Origin: Campylobacter insulaenigrae NCTC 12927 | Lineage (GTDB): Bacteria > Campylobacterota > Campylobacteria > Campylobacterales > Campylobacteraceae | Length of the DNA: 64,000 nt | Assembly (NCBI RefSeq): GCF_000816185.1 | Contig: NZ_CP007770.1 | Location: 1,401,082 to 1,465,081 of the forward strand | Direction of reading: 5' to 3' | Part shown: one piece after another, positions 17,710-27,529 of the stretch | Position numbering within the stretch: position 1 is the stretch's first letter | How the letters are laid out: every line of letters starts with the position of its first letter | The notes under the pieces: model-generated | Databases searched by the model: none | Seen by the model: only the letters and a program-made list of their open reading frames with translations | What the model was told of the DNA's origin: nothing | Position numbers and translations under genes: made by a program

Positions 17710-18785
17710 TAAATTCCCCTATCTAAATACAATTTTACTTGCATATCATATTCAAATACATCATCAATGCTTTCAATTTTTGGCACACCAAAATGATCAA
17801 GTGCTCTAAAAATACCTTTTGCTATATCTAAAAATCCCACTTTTTCTTCTAAAAATTTATATACCATATATTCATTAGCACTATTTATAATAACGCCAAT
17901 ATCAGGATATTTTAAAATTTCGTCTTTTAATGTAAATATAGGATATTTTTTTAAACTAATTTTTTTAAATTTTAAATTTTGTATCTTTGATAAATTAAGT
18001 GGTTCTATAAAATTTTTATTATGAAATTTTAAAATAGCTTGAGCTATAGATAAGCACATATTTGCATGAGAAAAATATGCGCTAATTCCCCCATCTTCAA
18101 ATTCACACAAAGCATGCACTAAAGACTTTCTTTCTATCAAAGCATCAATATTTTTCATACCATACAAATGATAAGCTTCTATAATTTCAAAAAGCTTATT
18201 ACACATACTCGCACTATCTATAGTAATCTTAGCTCCCATAGACCAATTAGGATGCTTTAATGCTTCTTTGGGACTAACATATTTTAAATCTTTAATTTTA
18301 TATTTATAAAAAGCTCCACCGCTTGCTGTTATGTAGAGTTTTTTAATATCTTTTCTTTTGTCAATCAAGCATTTTAAAGCTGCATGCTCGCTATCTATTG
18401 CTCTAATTTTAGAAACATCGAAAAATTTCCCAGCCACCACAAGACTTTCTTTGTTTGCTAAGGCTAAACTTTTACCAAGTTTTTGAGCCATCAAGCTTGA
18501 ATTTAAACCCGCAAATCCTACAATTGCATTAACTACTAAATCACTTTTACATTGACTTATCATATCTTTTAGACCATCTTGTGAACAAAACACTTTATCA
18601 TGGTTGACTAAAATTTTATCTTTAGGATCTTGTATACAAACAAATTTAGGTTTAAATTTAGCTATTTGTTCATTTAAAAGTTTGATATTTTTACCACAAG
18701 ATAAGGCTTCTATAGATATTTTTTCACACTCAGCAATAAAAAGAGTATTAACTCCTATACTTCCTGTGCTCCCAAGTAAAATCAT
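17709..18785 (-). CDS. dxr: 1-deoxy-D-xylulose 5-phosphate reductoisomerase
   Basis: Dxr makes 2-C-methyl-D-erythritol 4-phosphate with NADPH in the non-mevalonate isoprenoid pathway. The N-terminal dinucleotide fold starts immediately ([15 protein letters not shown]). [19 protein letters not shown] and [20 protein letters not shown] are the conserved substrate and metal sites. At 358 residues it is slightly short but complete. It overlaps cdsA by four bases and pgp1 by one. Confidence 0.97.
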   Translation of the reverse strand: MILLGSTGSIGVNTLFIAECEKISIEALSCGKNIKLLNEQIAKFKPKFVCIQDPKDKILVNHDKVFCSQDGLKDMISQCKSDLVVNAIVGFAGLNSSLMAQKLGKSLALANKESLVVAGKFFDVSKIRAIDSEHAALKCLIDKRKDIKKLYITASGGAFYKYKIKDLKYVSPKEALKHPNWSMGAKITIDSASMCNKLFEIIEAYHLYGMKNIDALIERKSLVHALCEFEDGGISAYFSHANMCLSIAQAILKFHNKNFIEPLNLSKIQNLKFKKISLKKYPIFTLKDEILKYPDIGVIINSANEYMVYKFLEEKVGFLDIAKGIFRALDHFGVPKIESIDDVFEYDMQVKLYLDRGI

Positions 18786-19510
18786 ATCAAAGTTGCCATA
18801 GCAAATGCAGCAATAATTACTGCATCAATTCTATCTAAAATACCTCCATGTCCTGGTATAATGTTTCCACTATCTTTGATACCAGCTTGTCTTTTAAAAT
18901 AGCTTTCAAGCAAATCACCAATCACAGCAAAAATTGCAACAATTAAAGAAATATAAATACTTTTAATCACGCTAAATTCAAAAGTTCCTATAATTGTTCC
19001 AACGACTCCAGCACAAACAATACCTCCAACAACTCCTTCTAGGGTTTTATTAGGGCTTGTTGGAGAAAAAGCTCTTTCGCCTATTAATTTACCTATAAAA
19101 TAAGCACCACTATCACAAGCAACAACAATCATTATCAACCAAAACAATACAAACATACCGCCATAACTTAGCACCTCATAAAGCATTAAAATAGGTAAAG
19201 TCGGATAAATATATGGCATAAGTTCTTTTAAATTATCACTCTTTTTATAAACTAAATAACCCAAAATAATTATCACACCCATCAAACCAATATAAAAAGG
19301 CTTATCTAAAAATACAGCAATAATAAAAATACATAAAGCCACTAAAGCACTTGCATTTTTAGTGCTAAATAAATTTTTTGCTTCATTAAAAGCTAAATAA
19401 AGCAAAATTCCAAAAAGAATAACATTAATAAAAAAATTATTCACTATAGCTATAATCAAAACAGTAGCTATCATCACAATAGCGCTCAAAATTCTTGTTT
19501 TAGAAAACAT
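18782..19510 (-). CDS. cdsA: Phosphatidate cytidylyltransferase CdsA
   Basis: CdsA makes CDP-diacylglycerol, the precursor of membrane phospholipids, at the inner membrane. The 242-residue protein has multiple membrane helices and the C-terminal family signature ([14 protein letters not shown] near 155, then [12 protein letters not shown] near 220), with the Asp residues that bind metal. It is ten bases downstream of the small acidic protein gene and overlaps dxr, so lipid and isoprenoid synthesis genes are co-transcribed. Confidence 0.96.
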   Translation of the reverse strand: MFSKTRILSAIVMIATVLIIAIVNNFFINVILFGILLYLAFNEAKNLFSTKNASALVALCIFIIAVFLDKPFYIGLMGVIIILGYLVYKKSDNLKELMPYIYPTLPILMLYEVLSYGGMFVLFWLIMIVVACDSGAYFIGKLIGERAFSPTSPNKTLEGVVGGIVCAGVVGTIIGTFEFSVIKSIYISLIVAIFAVIGDLLESYFKRQAGIKDSGNIIPGHGGILDRIDAVIIAAFAMATLI

Positions 19511-19520
19511 TTCTTTCCTT

Positions 19521-19847
19521 TTAAATACTCAAATCAAGCAAATGAGAACTTTTTTGTTCATCTTGTTGTTCTTCATCTTCTTCATTTTCACTTAAATTTT
19601 CTTCATGATGTTTTGAAGAATGTTTTTTTTCTTCTTTTTGTCTTTCTTTAATCTCATCATTTACTTCATGAGTTTCACTCACTTTTTCAAGTTTTTCAAT
19701 CGTCTTTTCTTTAGCTTGAAATTCACTCATATTAACTAAAGTAGCAAAAGAATCCTTCGCAAGTTCATTACCCAATTGTGCAGAATGCACGGGTGCATTT
19801 TGATTGGCAAAATTAATACCACCTAAAGGACTTATAGGCATATTCAC
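19521..19847 (-). CDS. Small acidic, charged low-complexity protein
   Basis: This 108-residue protein has no signal peptide or enzyme motif. Residues 1-45 are ordinary. Residues 50-100 are almost wholly Glu, Lys, Asp, His and Gln (for example EKKHSSKHHEENLSENEEDE), predicting a coiled or disordered segment, and the end is hydrophobic (SSHLLDLSI). From memory a coiled-coil gene (Cj1348c) sits at the same place in C. jejuni. It overlaps the RqcH-like gene by four bases. Its function is unknown. Confidence 0.75.
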   Translation of the reverse strand: MNMPISPLGGINFANQNAPVHSAQLGNELAKDSFATLVNMSEFQAKEKTIEKLEKVSETHEVNDEIKERQKEEKKHSSKHHEENLSENEEDEEQQDEQKSSHLLDLSI

Positions 19848-21148
19848 TCCTTTAAAATGCTTAAAGTCTTGTAATTTGTATAATTTACAAAAGCTTTCTC
19901 TTTAACCTTAACAAATTTCTTACTCGTATAATCGACCAAATAAACTCCAGAACTTAGTCTAGAAAATTCCACACAAAGTTTTGCTGCAAATTCTAGCACC
20001 ATTTGGCTTATTTTTAATTTATTTGAAGTTATGATGACATGAGCACCTGGATAATCTTTGACATGAAACCACAAATCATCTTTTTTTGCTATTTTAAGCA
20101 AATATTCATTAGCTTTTTCATTACATCCTACGCTAATTTTAAATTCATCAAAATAAAAACTATTAATTCTAGCATTAAGTTCTTCTTTTTTAGTTTTTTT
20201 TGTTTTCTTAGGCATTAAAATTTCAAGCTCATACAAAGAAATACTCTTGCAAACTAGAGTTTTTAAATTAATTAAAAAATCTAGTTTTTCATTTAAAATT
20301 TCTCGCTCTATATTGATATTTTTTGCTTTTTGCTTTAATTTTTTAGCTAATTTATAAAAATCATTGGCACTATTTTTAGGACTATCTTCTAAATTAAATA
20401 GAAGTTCTTTTCCATCAAAATCTCTCAAAATAAATTTTCTCTGAAAATCTTTTAAAGTATTTAAATTTGCAAAAAGAATATCTGCTTTTTCGCTTAAATT
20501 TCTTGCTTTATCTAATAACTTATCTTCTTCATCTAAATTTTCAATACTTTCATTTAAAAATTTTATTTTCTTTTCGATATTTGCAATTTTATTATTTTTT
20601 AATTCTTGCAATCTTTTCGTTTGAATTTCTTTTGCCTTGTTTGCAAAATAAAGATTAAAATCATCAATCTTTATAACTTCTTCTTTAATTTCATAAGCTT
20701 TTAAAGCTTGCAATTTTTCACCAATTTTTACTATACGATAGCTTTTATCTATGTGTCTTAAAGCTTCTATAATAAAATCATTTGCATCAGTAATAATAGC
20801 ATTTGTATTTTTACCTGTAAATTCAAAATAAATTCTAGCTTCATAGGATTTATAAGATTTTTCTGATAATACCTCAAAACGCAAAATTCTATTACCATCA
20901 AGCACCTTGATGCCTAAAATTTTTGCATTTGAAAAATATTTTTTTAACATAAAATCAAATGGAGCATTATAATTTTTCGCTTGAATTTTATCTTGATAAA
21001 TCGCACTCTTTGAACGAGTCAAATCAATAATAAAACTTTGATAATCTAAACTCAATTCTAATAAATTATCATCTAAGCGTTTTAAATAATTTAATCTTTT
21101 GAAAGAATTAAAATAATCTTTTATTTGTATTAAATCTGTATATTTCAT
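19844..21148 (-). CDS. RqcH/NFACT family protein (fibronectin-binding-like)
   Basis: NFACT proteins of this type (RqcH) bind the stalled 50S subunit and tRNA-Ala and add alanine tails in ribosome quality control. The protein has an NFACT-N domain (about 1-160), a central coiled coil (about 165-310) and a C-terminal NFACT-R domain (WFHVKDYPGAHVIITS near 355). By alignment from memory with B. subtilis RqcH, the DR dipeptide needed for activity falls at N86-R87 (LDGNRILRF). At 434 residues it is shorter than RqcH of Firmicutes. It is the first gene of the cdsA-dxr-pgp1-tsaD-ctsG chain. Confidence 0.88.
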   Translation of the reverse strand: MKYTDLIQIKDYFNSFKRLNYLKRLDDNLLELSLDYQSFIIDLTRSKSAIYQDKIQAKNYNAPFDFMLKKYFSNAKILGIKVLDGNRILRFEVLSEKSYKSYEARIYFEFTGKNTNAIITDANDFIIEALRHIDKSYRIVKIGEKLQALKAYEIKEEVIKIDDFNLYFANKAKEIQTKRLQELKNNKIANIEKKIKFLNESIENLDEEDKLLDKARNLSEKADILFANLNTLKDFQRKFILRDFDGKELLFNLEDSPKNSANDFYKLAKKLKQKAKNINIEREILNEKLDFLINLKTLVCKSISLYELEILMPKKTKKTKKEELNARINSFYFDEFKISVGCNEKANEYLLKIAKKDDLWFHVKDYPGAHVIITSNKLKISQMVLEFAAKLCVEFSRLSSGVYLVDYTSKKFVKVKEKAFVNYTNYKTLSILKE

Positions 21149-21190
21149 ACAAGTATTATAAAATATTTTGATAAAAATTTGTGAGGTTTT

Positions 21191-21778
21191 ATGAATAAAA
21201 AAATTCCTTATCCCTGCGTAATTTTATGTGGTGGCAAATCTTCTCGTATGAAACAAGACAAAAGTTTACTAGAAATTAATGGAAAAAGTTTAGCTTTATA
21301 TCAATATGAAAAATTAAGCCATCTTTTCAAAGATGTTTTTATAAGTACTAAAAATGATAAATTTAACAATAAAAATATTAAGCTCATATTAGATGATTCT
21401 TCAACACATTCTCCTTTGGTTGCCTTAAATTCCATTTTAAAAAAATTCCAAGATACCTATGTGTTTATTATTAGCGTAGATACACCAAATATATCACAAA
21501 AAACATTGTGGCGTCTTTTTGAAAATCTTCAAAATCAAAAAATACTTTTAGCTAGCACTCAAAGCCATAAACACTACTTATGCGGATTTTATCATGGGGA
21601 AAATTATAAGATATCTTCAGAATTTTTGAAAGAAAACAATCATAAATTAGCGCTATTTTGTGACAAAGTAAATGCAAATTTTATATATTTTAGCGACGAA
21701 AATGAATTTATAAACCTAAATTATTATGACGAATATAAAAAATGGATTCTTAATACAAAAAATTTACTTAAAAATTGA
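21191..21778 (+). CDS. mobA: Molybdenum cofactor guanylyltransferase MobA
   Basis: MobA attaches GMP to molybdopterin to form the guanine dinucleotide cofactor used by nitrate, TMAO/DMSO and formate enzymes. The nucleotide-binding start is clear (VILCGGKSSRMKQDKSLLEI), followed by VDTPNIS with the metal Asp near residue 97. The protein is 195 residues. It is divergent from the RqcH-like gene with only 42 bases between, so the two promoters overlap. The Mop-type protein encoded far to the right may serve the same metal economy, but the genes are not linked. Confidence 0.92.
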   Translation: MNKKIPYPCVILCGGKSSRMKQDKSLLEINGKSLALYQYEKLSHLFKDVFISTKNDKFNNKNIKLILDDSSTHSPLVALNSILKKFQDTYVFIISVDTPNISQKTLWRLFENLQNQKILLASTQSHKHYLCGFYHGENYKISSEFLKENNHKLALFCDKVNANFIYFSDENEFINLNYYDEYKKWILNTKNLLKN

Positions 21779-21797
21779 ATTTTTTAAGTAAATTTTT
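21757..21797. terminator. Bidirectional terminator between mobA and antiporter gene
   Basis: An A-rich arm ending AATTTACTTAAAAA (21761-21774) pairs with TTTTTTAAGTAAATTTTT (21780-21797) across a short loop at the mobA stop codon. The T tracts on either strand suit termination of both convergent genes. Confidence 0.75.
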
Positions 21798-21810
21798 ACA
21801 AAATATCAGA

Positions 21811-23163
21811 TTAAAGCAATAAAAAAGCAATAATACTTCCTAAAATCAAAAGAGATCCGTTAAAAAATATAAATGTAGGTATACAAGTATCTCTTATATG
21901 ATCACTTTGTCCATCTGCATTCAACCCAACACTTATGCCAAGAGTTGTTTCACTTGCTGGAGATCCTGCATCGCCTAAAGCACCTGCAACACCTATAATA
22001 AAAATTATTGCAGCAGGAGAAAAACCAAGTTCAAGGCATATTGGACAAAAAAGAGCCGCTATAATTGGAATAGTTCCAAATGAACTTCCTATGCCCATAG
22101 TTATCAAAAGTCCTATTAATAACATAATAGCAATAGCCATTAAATGACTTTTTTCCATAAATGGTACACTTACTTTAACTAAATCTGCTATACCTCCGCT
22201 TTGCTTTAAAACCTCACCATAACCAGAAGCCACCAACATAACAAAAGCAATATAGCCCATAATCTTAAGACCATCATCAAAAACCAAATTAACTTTTTTA
22301 TATTCAACCCCACCCAATATCACCATTAAAACAAATCCTAAGAGTCCAGACAAAGGTAAATTATGTGTTAAAATTTGTAAAATTAAAGTAAGAGCTAAAC
22401 CTATTAACACACCCCATTCTTTTCTACCCATATTTAAATTTTCAAAATCCATTTTAGCAATTTGTTCTTCTTTATATTCTTTAGGTTTAGCATAAAAAAT
22501 AAATACTGCTAAAAATAAACCAACAAGCATACACATAACCGCAAAAATCATAGTTTGAGATACATCATTTAAATTAATTTGAACACCATTGGAATTTAAA
22601 TTTTCCACAAGTAAAGTTTGAAAAATAAGTCCAAATCCTAAAGGAAGCACCATATAAGGAGTGGTAAGACCAAAAGTCAAAGCACAAGCAATTGCTCTAC
22701 GATCAATTTTTAATCTATTAAAAATTTTCAGCAAAGGTGGTATTAGTAAAGGTACAAAAGCCACATGAATGGGTATTAAATTCTGCGAAAAACAAGCAAT
22801 CAATGCTAAAGAAAGTATAAGTAAATATTTTTTTTGTGATATACATTGAGAAACAATTTTAATCAAATACGCTGTAAGATTAGTTTTAGAAATAGCAGCA
22901 GCAACTGCGCCAAGCAAAATATAACTCAATGCAGTTTGTAAATTTCCTTGCATACCATCAATTAAAATTTGCATAGATTTCATCATAGCTTGAGGTAAAT
23001 TTGCAAAAAAACTCATTATATCTAAATATTCAACATTCATAAATTGAGACCAAACTCCAACTAAAATACCACTTAGCAACACACTTAATAATACATTAAA
23101 CCTAAAAAAACACAAAAGCGTCATTAATACAACACCGATAAATACAGGATTAGATAAAAGCAT
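21811..23163 (-). CDS. Na+/H+ antiporter family membrane protein (NhaC/ion-transporter type)
   Basis: This 450-residue inner-membrane protein has about eleven to twelve hydrophobic helices. The family-typical segment is ALGDAGSPASETTLGISVGL (about 392-411), and an internal repeat-like GIGSSFGTIPIIAALFCP (about 354-371) is the other re-entrant site. It belongs to the Na_H_antiporter group within the ion transporter superfamily. It probably exchanges sodium for protons, though some relatives carry amino or organic acids. It is a single gene with a ribosome site AAGGAAAA. Confidence 0.8.
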   Translation of the reverse strand: MLLSNPVFIGVVLMTLLCFFRFNVLLSVLLSGILVGVWSQFMNVEYLDIMSFFANLPQAMMKSMQILIDGMQGNLQTALSYILLGAVAAAISKTNLTAYLIKIVSQCISQKKYLLILSLALIACFSQNLIPIHVAFVPLLIPPLLKIFNRLKIDRRAIACALTFGLTTPYMVLPLGFGLIFQTLLVENLNSNGVQINLNDVSQTMIFAVMCMLVGLFLAVFIFYAKPKEYKEEQIAKMDFENLNMGRKEWGVLIGLALTLILQILTHNLPLSGLLGFVLMVILGGVEYKKVNLVFDDGLKIMGYIAFVMLVASGYGEVLKQSGGIADLVKVSVPFMEKSHLMAIAIMLLIGLLITMGIGSSFGTIPIIAALFCPICLELGFSPAAIIFIIGVAGALGDAGSPASETTLGISVGLNADGQSDHIRDTCIPTFIFFNGSLLILGSIIAFLLL

Positions 23164-23290
23164 ATTTTTCCTTAAGAAAAAAGATTTTACATTGTAAATA
23201 AAATTTATTTAAACAAAAATTTAAGTTTAAAAAATTTAAATAAAAATTGTAGAATAAAAACATAATTTTTACTTTAACAAAGGATTAACA

Positions 23291-24964
23291 ATGCGAAGTG
23301 ATGCTATCAAAAAAGGACATTTAAAAGCACCAAATCGTTCTTTGCTTCGAGCATGTGGTTTAAATGATGATGACTTTGACAAACCTTTTATCGGGGTTGC
23401 AAATAGCTATATAGATATAATTCCTGGACATTTCTTTTTAAATGATTATGCAAAAATTATCAAAGATGAAATTCTAAAAAATGGATGTATTCCTTTTGAA
23501 TTTAATACCATAGGAGTAGATGATGGCATAGCTATGGGTCATGAGGGAATGCTATATTCTTTACCAAGTAGAGAACTTATTGCAAATTCTGTAGAAACTG
23601 TAATGAATGCTCATCAATTAGATGCTTTAATTTGCATTCCAAATTGTGACAAAATAACCCCTGGTATGCTAATGGGAGCTTTAAGAGTTAATGTTCCTAC
23701 TATTTTCGTAAGTGGTGGTCCTATGAAAGCTGGAGTTAGTAAATATGGTGAAAAAATTAGTTTAAGTTCAGTGTTTGAAGCCGTAGGAACATTTGAGGCT
23801 AAAAAAATTAATGCAGATGATTTAAAAGATATAGAATGCTCAGCATGTCCTAGTGGAGGATCTTGCTCAGGAATGTTTACTGCAAATTCTATGAATACTT
23901 TATGCGAAGCTATGGGCATAGCCTTAAAAGGAAATGGAACCATACTAGCTTTAAGTGCTGAAAGAGAAGAACTTTTAAGAAAAGCTGCAAGAAGAATTTG
24001 CGAAATAGCATTAGATGAGCGATTTAAAATTCGAAATATAATCAATAAAAAATCTATAAAAAATGCTCTTATAGTTGATATGGCTATGGGTGGAAGCTCA
24101 AATACAATATTGCACATGCTTGCTATTGCATATGAAGCAGGTGTAAACTTAAATATAGAAGAATTAAATAACATTAGTGCTAATGTAACCCATATAGCTA
24201 AAATAGCTCCATCGCTAAATACTGTTTATATGGAAGATATACACAAAGCTGGTGGAGTCAGTGCAGTAATAGCCGAATTAGCAAGCAAAAAAAATCATAT
24301 TTTAGAACTTGATGCTATAAATATTTTAGGACAAACTCTACAAGAAAGCATACAAAATGTAAAAATTCAAGATGAAGCGATAATTAGAAAATTAGACAAT
24401 GCTTATTCTGATGTTGGTGGCCTTGCTATATTATTTGGAAATATAGCAGAACAAGGTTGTGTTATAAAAACAGCTGGATTAATAGGAGGACGAAAATTCA
24501 GAGGAAAAGCGATTTGTTTTAATTCTCAAGATGAAGCAATAAAAGGTATCATTAAAGGTAAAGTTAAAAAAGGTAATGTGTGTGTTATACGCTATGAAGG
24601 CCCAAAAGGAGGACCTGGTATGCAAGAAATGCTTAGCCCCACATCACTTCTAACAGGAATGGGCCTTGGAGCTGATGTTGCATTAATTACAGATGGAAGA
24701 TTTAGCGGTGCTACAAGAGGATTTAGTATAGGTCATATTTCTCCTGAAGCAGCCGAAGGCGGCTTAATAGCACTTTTAGAAGATGGAGATGAAATAGAAA
24801 TCGATATTGATTCTTACACTATACAAGCAATTTTAAGTGGTGAACAAATTAATGCGAGAAAAGAAAAATTCAAAATACCTCAAAAAGAAATAAATTCAAG
24901 ATGGCTAAAAATGTATCAAAAACTTGTTGGTAATGCTAGTAAAGGAGCTGTGCTAAACATATAA
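23291..24964 (+). CDS. ilvD: Dihydroxy-acid dehydratase IlvD
   Basis: IlvD dehydrates dihydroxy acids to the keto acids of valine, isoleucine and leucine. Iron-sulfur ligands are visible in [11 protein letters not shown] and [31 protein letters not shown] and [14 protein letters not shown] are further conserved sites. At 557 residues it is full length. It is a single gene behind AAAGGA, and its stop codon is only nine bases before the 3' end of the convergent tRNA operon, so the ilvD transcript probably runs antisense into tRNA-Ser. Confidence 0.97.
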   Translation: MRSDAIKKGHLKAPNRSLLRACGLNDDDFDKPFIGVANSYIDIIPGHFFLNDYAKIIKDEILKNGCIPFEFNTIGVDDGIAMGHEGMLYSLPSRELIANSVETVMNAHQLDALICIPNCDKITPGMLMGALRVNVPTIFVSGGPMKAGVSKYGEKISLSSVFEAVGTFEAKKINADDLKDIECSACPSGGSCSGMFTANSMNTLCEAMGIALKGNGTILALSAEREELLRKAARRICEIALDERFKIRNIINKKSIKNALIVDMAMGGSSNTILHMLAIAYEAGVNLNIEELNNISANVTHIAKIAPSLNTVYMEDIHKAGGVSAVIAELASKKNHILELDAINILGQTLQESIQNVKIQDEAIIRKLDNAYSDVGGLAILFGNIAEQGCVIKTAGLIGGRKFRGKAICFNSQDEAIKGIIKGKVKKGNVCVIRYEGPKGGPGMQEMLSPTSLLTGMGLGADVALITDGRFSGATRGFSIGHISPEAAEGGLIALLEDGDEIEIDIDSYTIQAILSGEQINARKEKFKIPQKEINSRWLKMYQKLVGNASKGAVLNI

Positions 24965-24973
24965 TGATAAAAG

Positions 24974-25061
24974 TGGCCGGGAGAAAGGGATTCGAACCCC
25001 TGGAGGTGTTACCCTCAACGGTTTTCAAGACCGCCGCTTTCGACCACTCAGCCATCTCCCG
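24974..25061 (-). tRNA. tRNA-Ser (anticodon TGA)
   Basis: This is an 88-base type II tRNA with encoded CCA. The acceptor stem CGGGAGA pairs with TCTCCCG and the discriminator is G. The anticodon loop CTTGAAA carries TGA. A long variable arm and GGTTCGAATCC T arm are present. It is the last gene of the four-tRNA cluster. Confidence 0.95.
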
Positions 25062-25097
25062 TATATTATATATTAAGATATTAATCAAGCTCGCACT

Positions 25098-25171
25098 TGG
25101 AGGCGACATCCGGATTCGAACCGGAGATCAAGGCTTTGCAGGCCCATGCCTTACCGCTTGGCTATGTCGCC
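25098..25171 (-). tRNA. tRNA-Cys (anticodon GCA)
   Basis: This is a 74-base tRNA with encoded CCA. The acceptor GGCGACA pairs with TGTCGCC, and the discriminator is U73, the Cys identity element. The anticodon loop CTGCAAA carries GCA. The T arm is CCGGTTCGAATCCGG. Confidence 0.95.
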
Positions 25172-25193
25172 TTGAGTTACCAAAATTTTAAAG

Positions 25194-25282
25194 TGGTGCC
25201 CGAGGCCGGACTTGAACCGGCACGGAAGAAAAATTCCGAGGGATTTTAAGTCCCTTGTGTCTACCAATTCCACCACCCGGGC
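25194..25282 (-). tRNA. tRNA-Leu (anticodon TAA)
   Basis: This is an 89-base type II tRNA with encoded CCA. The acceptor GCCCGGG pairs with CTCGGGC including one G-U pair, and the discriminator is A. The anticodon loop CTTAAAA carries TAA, and a long variable arm is present. Confidence 0.95.
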
Positions 25283-25292
25283 GGGTGATTTA

Positions 25293-25367
25293 TGGAGCGG
25301 GAAACGAGATTCGAACTCGCGACCCCAACCTTGGCAAGGTTGTGCTCTACCCCTGAGCTATTCCCGC
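25293..25367 (-). tRNA. tRNA-Gly (anticodon GCC)
   Basis: This is a 75-base tRNA with encoded CCA. The acceptor GCGGGAA pairs with TTCCCGC, the discriminator is U, and the anticodon loop TTGCCAA carries GCC. It is the first gene of the minus-strand cluster Gly-Leu-Cys-Ser. Confidence 0.95.
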
Positions 25368-25383
25368 GTAAACTAAAGTTGAA

Positions 25384-25389
25384 ATTATA
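25384..25389 (-). promoter_or_regulatory. Putative -10 element of the tRNA operon
   Basis: On the minus strand TATAAT (25389-25384) lies about 17 bases before the first base of tRNA-Gly, in the strongly AT-rich gap before the chemoreceptor gene. It is the best -10 in this gap; no -35 is expected, since Campylobacter sigma-70 promoters lack a conserved one. Confidence 0.5.
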
Positions 25390-25511
25390 TAATATAAAAC
25401 TTAAATTTTTATAAAAAATAATACAGAACAACTTTCTTTATATTTTTTTAATACAAAATTAAATAAAATTAAAACCGTGTTTACTAAAAATTACAAAAGA
25501 AGGAAAAGATA

Positions 25512-27494
25512 ATGTTTAAATTCAATAGTTTAGCTAGTAAGTTAACATTTATTGTGTGTTTATTAATAGCAATTATATTGATTACTATTAATATAATCAA
25601 CTATTATAACTCTAAAGAAAATACTTACTCTTACTTAGAGCAATTACAAATCAAGACAATGTTTGATGTTTCTAAAGCTTATGATATATATGCTCAAAGT
25701 AAGAGAAATGCCGTTCAAGCCGTTGCAACTTCTATAAGCAACCACCCTGAGATTGGTAAAAATGAAATATTTAATATTTTAGAAAATGCCAAAATTGCTG
25801 CTGATTTTGATGTGGTTTATGTAGGGTTTGAAAATGATGGAAAACTATATCAATCTAATAGAATCATAAGAAACGTTGGAGATTCTGGATTTGATGCTCG
25901 AACAAGAGAATGGTATATAGGTGCTAAAAAAGAAAAAAATATTATTGCTTCTGATCCTTACAAAAGCATAGAAGATAATTCTATTACTATATCATACGCA
26001 GCACCTATTTATAGAAATGGCGAATTTATAGGCGTAGTTGGTGGAGATTATAATCTACATAAATTTGCCAAAGATGTCTTGGTATTAGGACATTCTGAAC
26101 ATGCTTATACAGCTGTTTATGACAAAGAAGGAAATATTATATTTCACGAAGAAAAAGATAGAATGCTTACAAAAAATGATTTAAGTATTAACATAGCTAA
26201 TGCTATAAAAGTTGACCCTGATTTAGCTAATCCAACAAAAGAAGATACTTTATTCTATGCTAAAGATGATGCTGGAAAAACACAAGTTGCAACTTGCACC
26301 CAAGCTTTAAATCCAAAATATGTCATATGCTCCATCACAGAAGAATCTGTTTATACTGATGCTGTAAATAAAGTCTTATTTCAACAAATCATTATCGCTA
26401 TTATTGCTATAATATTAGCTTTAATCTTAATAAGATTTTCTATCACAAAAAACTTAAAACCTATTTCTATCATTACAACCGGCCTAAACTCATTCTTTGA
26501 CTTCATCAATCATAAAACAAAAGACTCTGCTATGATTAATGTTAATACTAATGATGAATTTGGTGCTATGGCTTTAGCTATTAATGAAAACATTACTAAA
26601 ACTAAAAATGCTTTAGAACAAGATGGTCTAGCAGTAGAACAATCAGTTGAAACAGCTAAAGAAATAGAAAGTGGTAATCTAACAGCAAGAATTACTGCAA
26701 TACCTGCTAATCCTCAATTAATAGAATTAAAAAATGTATTAAATAAAATGCTTAGTGTATTAGAAGCAAAAGTTGGTTCTAATATGAATGAAATCAATCG
26801 TGTATTTGATAGCTATAAAGCATTAGACTTTACTACTGAAGTTAAAAATGCTAAAGGTGAAGTAGAAGTAACTACTAATGTATTAGGACAAGAAATTGTT
26901 CAAATGTTAAGACAATCTTCTGAATTTGCTAATTTATTAGCAACAGAAAGTGGTAAATTACAAAGTGCTGTTAGAGAATTAACAGATTCATCTTCTAGTC
27001 AAGCTTCTTCTTTAGAAGAAACTGCAGCAGCTTTAGAAGAAATAACTTCTTCTATGCAAAATGTTTCATCTAAAACTAGTGAAGTAATAGCTCAAAGTGA
27101 AGAGATTAAAAATGTTACTTCTATCATAGGAGATATTGCTGATCAAATCAATCTATTAGCATTAAATGCTGCAATAGAAGCAGCTCGTGCTGGAGAACAT
27201 GGACGTGGATTTGCTGTTGTTGCAGATGAAGTTAGAAATCTAGCTGAAAGAACTCAAAAGTCTTTAGGTGAAATTGAAGCTAATACTAATATCTTAGTTC
27301 AATCTATTAATGAAATGGGTGAAAGTATTAAAGAACAAACTACAGGTATTACTCAAATTAATGATGCTGTAGCTCAAATTGATCATGTAACTCAAGAGAA
27401 TTTAAAAATAGCTAAAGATAGTTCAGTTATATCAGAGAATGTAAATCAAATAGCTCATGATATCTTAGAAGATGCAGGGAAGAAGAAGTTTTAA
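25512..27494 (+). CDS. Methyl-accepting chemotaxis protein with dCACHE sensor (Tlp group A type)
   Basis: This chemoreceptor has TM1 (about 10-29), a periplasmic double-CACHE domain (about 35-288), TM2 (about 291-309), HAMP-like region and a cytoplasmic signalling domain with the CheA/CheW hairpin tip ([20 protein letters not shown]). The dCACHE domain shows most of the amino-acid-binding motif: R132, W134, Y135, Y150 and D179. The first aromatic position is Phe 127 where the canonical motif has Tyr. It ends in GKKKF. The ligand is probably an amino acid or related amine, but this is inference. The ribosome site is GAAGGAAA. Confidence 0.93.
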   Translation: MFKFNSLASKLTFIVCLLIAIILITINIINYYNSKENTYSYLEQLQIKTMFDVSKAYDIYAQSKRNAVQAVATSISNHPEIGKNEIFNILENAKIAADFDVVYVGFENDGKLYQSNRIIRNVGDSGFDARTREWYIGAKKEKNIIASDPYKSIEDNSITISYAAPIYRNGEFIGVVGGDYNLHKFAKDVLVLGHSEHAYTAVYDKEGNIIFHEEKDRMLTKNDLSINIANAIKVDPDLANPTKEDTLFYAKDDAGKTQVATCTQALNPKYVICSITEESVYTDAVNKVLFQQIIIAIIAIILALILIRFSITKNLKPISIITTGLNSFFDFINHKTKDSAMINVNTNDEFGAMALAINENITKTKNALEQDGLAVEQSVETAKEIESGNLTARITAIPANPQLIELKNVLNKMLSVLEAKVGSNMNEINRVFDSYKALDFTTEVKNAKGEVEVTTNVLGQEIVQMLRQSSEFANLLATESGKLQSAVRELTDSSSSQASSLEETAAALEEITSSMQNVSSKTSEVIAQSEEIKNVTSIIGDIADQINLLALNAAIEAARAGEHGRGFAVVADEVRNLAERTQKSLGEIEANTNILVQSINEMGESIKEQTTGITQINDAVAQIDHVTQENLKIAKDSSVISENVNQIAHDILEDAGKKKF

Positions 27495-27499
27495 TAATT

Positions 27500-27525
27500 A
27501 AAGAGGTATATTGTTATACCTCTTT
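27500..27525. terminator. Terminator between chemoreceptor and AAA+ ATPase genes
   Basis: A perfect 11-base-pair stem, AAAGAGGTATA (27500-27510) with TATACCTCTTT (27515-27525) and a TTGT loop, lies between the convergent stop codons. It should terminate the chemoreceptor mRNA and possibly the minus-strand operon. Confidence 0.85.
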
Positions 27526-27529
27526 GTTG

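Noticed and set aside
23614..24174. Minus-strand 186-codon frame inside ilvD
   Set aside because: It mirrors the conserved iron-sulfur segment of IlvD in another frame; no start signal and no recognisable protein.
24964..25191. Plus-strand frame across the tRNA cluster
   Set aside because: It runs antisense through tRNA-Ser and tRNA-Cys; the RNA folds explain the sequence fully.
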